NCBI RefSeq assembly: GCF_000719865.1
Contig: NZ_JOID01000001.1
Span: 372,001-436,000 of the forward strand
Source of the DNA: Streptomyces albus subsp. albus
Lineage (GTDB): Bacteria > Actinomycetota > Actinomycetes > Streptomycetales > Streptomycetaceae
Direction: 5' to 3'
Length of the DNA: 64,000 nt
Positions 59,711 through 64,000 of the stretch are shown one piece after another; the stretch's first letter is position 1; every line of letters begins with the position of its first letter. Under the pieces are notes generated by a model. It had not been told where the DNA came from and ran no database searches. It was given only the letters and a program-made list of their open reading frames with translations. Made by a program: the position numbers and the translations under genes.

Positions 59711-60020
59711 CGGGGGCCGCTTGGGCGCGCCCCCGCCCCCCGCCGCCGCGCTCCGCGCCTCCGCGGCCAATCCGCCGCCGCGTCCGCGCCGGCCCACGCC
59801 CCGGGCCCCCTCACCGCGCGTCCGCGCACGCCCCGCCGTAGCCGATCCGGCCCCCGGCCGTACACATGCCGCCGCCTCCGGCCCGGCGTACGATCCGGAT
59901 ATGAGTGATTTCCGGCATTCCGGACTCGCGACACCGGCCCCGCCCTCCGCCCGTCCCCGGTCCGCGCCGCGGCTCCCGGAGGAGACCGCCCCGCCCCGCG
60001 GGTGAGACGGGAGCCAGCGC
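59711..60020. other. Intergenic region, no gene seen
   Basis: 310 bases of very C-rich sequence between TetR and the phosphatase gene. GC content opens several long frames; none has a start with a ribosome site. Confidence 0.4.
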
Positions 60021-62162
60021 ATGCCGGTCAAGCGACCATCGGCCATCCGTTCCAGCCCGGAAAGACTCCAGCTGGAACGGCTGCTGACGAGCGCCGTTGA
60101 CGAAACCGACGCGTACGGCGCCGCCCTCTATCTGCCGCTGCCCGGCGAGGACGCGCTGCGCCTGGACATGCTGATCGGCGTACCGCTGGACTTCATCGCC
60201 CCCTGGGCGCGGGTCCCCCTGAGCGCCCCCACCCCGGGGGGCGACGCCATGCGCGGATCGCGCCTCGTCTGGATCAGCGGCACGGGCGAGCTGACCCGCC
60301 GTTACCCGCAGTCGGCGCTGATCCTGCCGTACGACTTCCGGCTGGCGGCAGCGCCCCTGCTCTCCGACGGCGTCGGCCACGGAACGATCCTGCTCTTCTG
60401 GGCCGCCTCGCACGAGGAGCACCTGCCCGACGAGGAACGGCAGCTGATCCTGGAGCTGGCCGCCGACATGGCCGGGGTGCTCCACCGCGCGGCCGAGGAG
60501 GGGAAGCCGCTGCGCCCCCTGGCCGCGACCCGCGTGCTGCCCACGCCCGGCGGCGTGCCGGCGCCCGCCGGCCGCTCCGCTCCCCTCGCGGTGGCCGACT
60601 TCCTCGAACGCCTCCCCGAGGGGTGCTGCGCCCTCGGGCTCGACGCGCGCATCACCTACATCAACCGCCTGGGCGCGGAACTCGTGGGCCGCGGCGTGGA
60701 ACAACTGATGGGCGCGCTGCCGTGGGAGGCCCTGCCCTGGCTCGACGACCCGGTGTACGAGGACCGCTACCGTGCCGCCGTCATCAGCCGCAAGCCCACC
60801 TCGTTCACCGCCCGGCGCCCTCCCGACACGTGGCTGACCTTCCAGCTCTTTCCCAGCGCCACCGGGATCAGCGTGCTGATCTTCCCCACCGAGGTGGGGG
60901 ACCACCCGGAGCAGCCCGGAAAGCAGGACGACGGCCGCGCCGAGCCCACCCGCGTGGGCTCCATCTACCAGCTGATGCACCTGGCGGGCGCGCTGACCCA
61001 GGCCACCGGGGTGCGGCAGGTCGTGGATCTGGCGGCGGACCATCTGCTGCCCGCCTTCGGGGCCGCCGGATTCGCCCTCATGGTCGCCGAGGGCGGCCGG
61101 ATGCACCAGGCCGGCCACCGCGGCTTCCCCGACGCGACACTGGACCACTTCGACGGCATGCCGGTCTCCGGGCATGCCCCCGTGGCCCGGGCCCTCGCCC
61201 AGGGCTCGCCTGTCTTCCTCGCCACGCCGGAGGAACGGGTGCGCGTCTTCCCCGAGAGCCCCCCGCCGGACGAGATGTTCCACGCCTGGGCCTTCCTCCC
61301 GCTCATCGTCTCCGGGCGCCCGGTCGGCACCTGCGTCGTCGGCTACGAGGAGCCGCACCCCTTCCCCTCGGAGGAGCGGGCCGCGCTCACCTCCGTGAGC
61401 GGCCTGCTCGCCCAGGCCCTCGACCGCGCCCAGCTGTACGAGGCCAAGCACCGGCTCGCCCAGGGCCTCCAGCAGAGCCTGCTGCCGCAGAGCCTGCCCC
61501 CGATGAAAGGCCGTCTGGACATCGCGGCCCGCTACGCCTCCGCCACCCACGGCATGGACATCGGCGGCGACTTCTACGACCTCATCCGGCTCGACCCCGT
61601 CACCGCCGGAGCGTTCATCGGGGACGTCCAGGGGCACAACGTCACGGCCGCCGCCCTGATGGGCCAGGTACGGACCGCCGTCCACGCCCACGCCAGCGTC
61701 GGAGCACCGCCGGACGAGGTGCTGACCCGCGCCAACCGGCTGGTCACCGACCTGGACCCGGGCCTCTTCACCAGCTGCCTCTACGCCCATCTCGACCTGT
61801 TCCGGCACCGGGCGCTGCTCGCCAGCGCCGGGCATCTCCCGCCGCTGCTGCACATCCCCGGGCAGGGCACCGAGATCCTGCAGGTGCCGCCGGGGCTGCT
61901 GCTGGGCATCGACTCCGAAGCCCGGTACGAGGTCGCCGAGGTCGCCGTACCGGCCGGCAGCCTGCTCGTCCTGTACACCGACGGCCTCGTCGAGACCCCC
62001 GGAAAGGACATCGGGCTGTCCGTCGCCGCCCTGGCCGAGCGCGTCACCGCCCTGGCCGACCTCGAACGGTTGGACGATATCGCGGACGCCCTGGTCCAGC
62101 CGGTCGGCGACGGGGGCCAGCGCGCCGACGACGTCGCGCTGCTGCTGCTGCGGCCCTGCTGA
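60021..62162 (+). CDS. GAF-PAS-GAF-SpoIIE serine phosphatase
   Basis: 713 residues. An N-terminal GAF-like domain (about 12-165) precedes a PAS-like stretch (LERLPEGCCALGLDARITYI, about 195-300) and a second GAF domain (GALTQATGVRQVVDLAADHL, about 325-480). The PP2C/SpoIIE domain has catalytic Asp residues in GMDIGGDFYDLIRLD (about 511-525) and FIGDVQGHNVTAAALMGQVR, and ends ADDVALLLLRP. Such enzymes dephosphorylate STAS anti-anti-sigma factors and so release sigma factors in response to signals. GGGAG precedes the ATG. It is monocistronic, and no STAS gene is adjacent. Confidence 0.9.
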   Translation: MPVKRPSAIRSSPERLQLERLLTSAVDETDAYGAALYLPLPGEDALRLDMLIGVPLDFIAPWARVPLSAPTPGGDAMRGSRLVWISGTGELTRRYPQSALILPYDFRLAAAPLLSDGVGHGTILLFWAASHEEHLPDEERQLILELAADMAGVLHRAAEEGKPLRPLAATRVLPTPGGVPAPAGRSAPLAVADFLERLPEGCCALGLDARITYINRLGAELVGRGVEQLMGALPWEALPWLDDPVYEDRYRAAVISRKPTSFTARRPPDTWLTFQLFPSATGISVLIFPTEVGDHPEQPGKQDDGRAEPTRVGSIYQLMHLAGALTQATGVRQVVDLAADHLLPAFGAAGFALMVAEGGRMHQAGHRGFPDATLDHFDGMPVSGHAPVARALAQGSPVFLATPEERVRVFPESPPPDEMFHAWAFLPLIVSGRPVGTCVVGYEEPHPFPSEERAALTSVSGLLAQALDRAQLYEAKHRLAQGLQQSLLPQSLPPMKGRLDIAARYASATHGMDIGGDFYDLIRLDPVTAGAFIGDVQGHNVTAAALMGQVRTAVHAHASVGAPPDEVLTRANRLVTDLDPGLFTSCLYAHLDLFRHRALLASAGHLPPLLHIPGQGTEILQVPPGLLLGIDSEARYEVAEVAVPAGSLLVLYTDGLVETPGKDIGLSVAALAERVTALADLERLDDIADALVQPVGDGGQRADDVALLLLRPC

Positions 62163-62211
62163 CGGGCGCCGCGGGCTGACGTCCCGGGCGGGTGCCCCGG
62201 GCGCCCGGGTA

Positions 62212-62248
62212 CGGCTCCGCACCCCCGGCTCCGCACCCCCGGCTCCGC
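62212..62248. repeat. 14-bp tandem repeat upstream of the MBL gene
   Basis: GGCTCCGCACCCCC occurs twice perfectly and a third time in part, in the leader between the phosphatase and the MBL-rhodanese gene. Confidence 0.6.
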
Positions 62249-62312
62249 CCGCCGGTGGCTGAAACGCCCGCCGCCGGGTACGCGTGCGAGCGCACCCGAG
62301 AAGGAGGCATCC

Positions 62313-63719
62313 GTGTACTTCGTGGACATCGTGGAGACCGAGGGCCTGGGCAACCGCGGCTATCTGGCCGGCGGGGCCCGGACCGCCGTGGTGGTCGACC
62401 CGCCGCGGGACATCGACCGGGTCGTGGCCATGGCGGCACGGCGCGGTGTGCGGATCGCCCGGGTGGTGGAGACCCATGTGCACAACGACTACGTGAGCGG
62501 CGGGCCGGAGCTGGCCCGGATCACCGGCGCCCGTCACGGGGTGCCCGCCGACGCGCCCGCGACGTTCCCGCACACGCCCGTCCACGACGGGGACACCCTG
62601 CCGGTGGACGAGGGCCTGGCGCTGCGCGTGGTCGCGACCCCCGGCCACACCCCGCACCACGTCGCGTACGTCCTGACCGAGGACGGCCGCGAGGCCGCCG
62701 CCTTCACCGGCGGCTCGCTGCTCATCGGGAGCGTGGGCCGGCCTGATCTCGTGGAGCCGCGGCTGACGGAGGAGCTGGCGCGTGCCCAGCACGCCTCGGC
62801 GCGGCGGCTGGCGCGGGAGCTCGGGGACGAGGTGCCGGTGATGCCGACCCACGGCTTCGGCAGCTTCTGCTCCTCCTCGCCGCAGACGGAGCGGGACAGC
62901 ACCACCATCGGCGCCGAGCGGGAGAGCAACGACGTCCTCCGCAAGGACGTGGACGCGTTCGTCGCCGGCCTGCTCGCCGGCCTGGACGACATCCCCGCCT
63001 ACTACACCCACATCGGACCGCTCAACGCCCGCGGCCCGGCCCCGGTGGACCTCTCCCCCGCCGCGGCCGCGGACGCCGGGGAGATCGCGCGGCGGCTGGC
63101 GGCCGGCGAGTGGGTGGTGGACCTGCGCAGCCGCACGGCCTTCTCCGCCGGGCACGTGGCGGGGTCGTACAACTTCGAGGCGGACGGGCAGCTCGCCACC
63201 TATCTGGCGTGGCTGATCCCGTGGGGCAAGCCGGTCACCCTGCTCGCCGAGAGCCCGGAGCAGCTCGCCGGCGCACAGCGGGAACTGGCCCGGGTCGGGA
63301 TCGACCGGCCGGCCGCCGCGGCCACCGGCGACCCGCGCTCCTGGGCCGGGGACGGCGAACGGCTGCGGTCCTTCGAACGGAACACCTTCGCGGGCCTGGC
63401 GGAGACGCGCGGGAGCGGCGCGGGGAGCACGGGCGGCGCGGGCGGCGAGGCGGACGTGGTGGTCCTGGACGTGCGCCGGGACGCGGAACGCGCCGACGGC
63501 TACGTCGAGGGCTCGGCGCACATCCCCATCCATGAACTGCACGGCCGCATCGGCGAGGTGCCCCCGGGCCGGGTGTGGGTGCACTGCGCCAGCGGGATGC
63601 GCGCGGCGATCGCCGCCTCGATGCTGGACGCGGCCGGCCGCGAGGTGGTGGCGGTGGACGACGCCTTCGACGCGGCCGGTAAGGCCGGCCTGCGCGTCGT
63701 CCGTCCGGAAGCGGAGTGA
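62313..63719 (+). CDS. MBL-fold hydrolase fused to two rhodanese domains
   Basis: 468 residues. The metallo-beta-lactamase domain (1-250) has VVETHVHNDYVSGGPELARI as the metal motif, with Tyr-Val after the Asp where many relatives have His, then VVATPGHTPHHVAYVL and MPTHGFGSFC. The first rhodanese domain (about 270-345) lacks a catalytic Cys. The second (about 375-465) has the active loop VHCASGMRA. The layout matches persulfide dioxygenase-rhodanese proteins that oxidise glutathione or mycothiol persulfide. AAGGAGG five bases before the GTG fixes the start. Confidence 0.9.
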   Translation: MYFVDIVETEGLGNRGYLAGGARTAVVVDPPRDIDRVVAMAARRGVRIARVVETHVHNDYVSGGPELARITGARHGVPADAPATFPHTPVHDGDTLPVDEGLALRVVATPGHTPHHVAYVLTEDGREAAAFTGGSLLIGSVGRPDLVEPRLTEELARAQHASARRLARELGDEVPVMPTHGFGSFCSSSPQTERDSTTIGAERESNDVLRKDVDAFVAGLLAGLDDIPAYYTHIGPLNARGPAPVDLSPAAAADAGEIARRLAAGEWVVDLRSRTAFSAGHVAGSYNFEADGQLATYLAWLIPWGKPVTLLAESPEQLAGAQRELARVGIDRPAAAATGDPRSWAGDGERLRSFERNTFAGLAETRGSGAGSTGGAGGEADVVVLDVRRDAERADGYVEGSAHIPIHELHGRIGEVPPGRVWVHCASGMRAAIAASMLDAAGREVVAVDDAFDAAGKAGLRVVRPEAE

Positions 63720-63930
63720 CCACGGCCGGAACCGGCCGCGGCGGGCAGCGGCCGGAACGCCGTGGGCGGGACCGGACGCAGGCGTGCGGAACGGCCTGCT
63801 GCCCGGGTACGCCGGGGCCGCGCCGCGCCCGGGTGCGGCGGGCTCCGCGGACGGGCCGGGCGACGCCCCGTCCCGGCTGCCCCGCCTCGCGGTGCCGCCC
63901 GGTGCCGCCCGGGGCCCGGTCCGGTGACGC

Positions 63931-63950
63931 GGCCGGCCCGGAAGCCGGCC
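63931..63950 (-). terminator. Hairpin beyond the partial minus-strand gene
   Basis: GGCCGGC (63931-63937) pairs with GCCGGCC (63944-63950). It lies 17 bases downstream, on the minus strand, of the stop of the gene entering from the right. Confidence 0.5.
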
Positions 63951-63966
63951 GGCGGCCGGGAGGGTC

Positions 63967-64000
63967 TCAGGCCAGGGAGAGGAAGAGCTTCTCCAGGCGG
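63967..64000 (-). CDS. C-terminal end of a minus-strand gene, cut by the window edge
   Basis: The last codons read RLEKLFLSLA then TGA at 63967-63969. The R-x-L-E-x-L-F-L-S-L ending is common in ABC transporter ATPases, but ten residues do not support a family call. Confidence 0.45.
   Translation of the reverse strand, partial: RLEKLFLSLA

Noticed and set aside
59811..63584. A 1257-codon minus-strand frame antisense to the phosphatase and MBL genes
   Set aside because: High GC3 of the plus-strand genes opens the antisense frame; its translation is Gly/Arg/Val-rich without motifs.
1..64000. CRISPR arrays, tRNA or rRNA genes, integrase and att sites
   Set aside because: No regularly spaced direct repeats, cloverleaf-like sequence or integrase gene was recognised; the tandem repeats found are inside the pentapeptide gene or a short leader.

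Overview
The window is very GC-rich, with strong third-position GC in every coding frame, GTG and TTG starts, and gene families that are hallmarks of Streptomyces: cslA-glxA, SoxR with its CX2CXC cluster, Scr1/DUF397 pairs, DUF2690 regulators, an ECF sigma factor with a CU044_5270 partner, and SpoIIE-type phosphatases. I read it as Streptomyces chromosome crossing from an accessory region (1 to about 36.8 kb) into conserved backbone (about 37.5 to 64 kb). No rRNA, tRNA or CRISPR array was seen, and no classical biosynthetic cluster.

Accessory half. 0-4 kb: the tail of a gene cut by the window edge, a strong terminator, an SMI1/KNR4 protein, a RibD-C/DHFR-like protein, an anti-sigma-type ATPase and a PucR-like regulator. 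4.4-9 kb: a secreted amidase, two small secreted proteins, and two translationally coupled membrane-anchored XRE regulators (HTH-TM-peptidoglycan-binding and HTH-TM-DUF2690), with an 18-bp perfect palindrome between the divergent pairs. 9-13.7 kb: a LysR regulator divergent from a secreted kelch protein, a small Zn/HTH protein, a glucose-dehydrogenase-like enzyme and a DUF551-like protein. 13.8-31.5 kb is a patchwork. Decayed transposases (IS5-like three times, IS701-like, IS1380-like) lie between a stand-alone HflX N-terminal domain, an ECF sigma operon, a MazF-type toxin without antitoxin, a frameshifted pentapeptide-repeat gene, a VOC protein, secreted or lipoprotein genes including a killer-toxin-like crystallin, a double-HTH MerR beside two coupled immunity-like paralogues, a PKD-domain protein, a truncated AbiEii toxin with an intact partner, and a second SMI1/KNR4 gene. 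A 264-bp duplication, a 67-bp repeat and a 40-bp element ending in the codons for AIRSRLKR-stop (four copies) tie the patchwork together. 31.5-36.7 kb: a GRDP-like protein with its methyltransferase, then DUF6879/XRE and Scr1-DUF397-DUF397 operons closed by a U-tailed terminator.

Backbone half. cslA and glxA overlap and should build and process the hyphal-tip glycan. They are followed convergently by an acyl-CoA synthetase and an APC permease, then a conserved unknown, and two DUF202 membrane proteins. An aminoglycoside-phosphotransferase-like gene and an acyl-CoA dehydrogenase form an operon facing a TetR gene. Matching operator-like sequences precede the operon and the TetR gene. A NamZ-type muramidase faces a penicillin-acylase-family hydrolase. 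SoxR, a MaoC hydratase, a second TetR with its own shared operator, a second acyl-CoA dehydrogenase divergent from a third TetR, a GAF/PAS/SpoIIE phosphatase and an MBL-rhodanese sulfur enzyme finish the window. The second half therefore centres on acyl-CoA catabolism under local TetR control and on cell-wall and glycan remodelling.

Starts were chosen by Shine-Dalgarno position, four-base overlaps and family starts. Family names come from reading the translated motifs, not from a database search.
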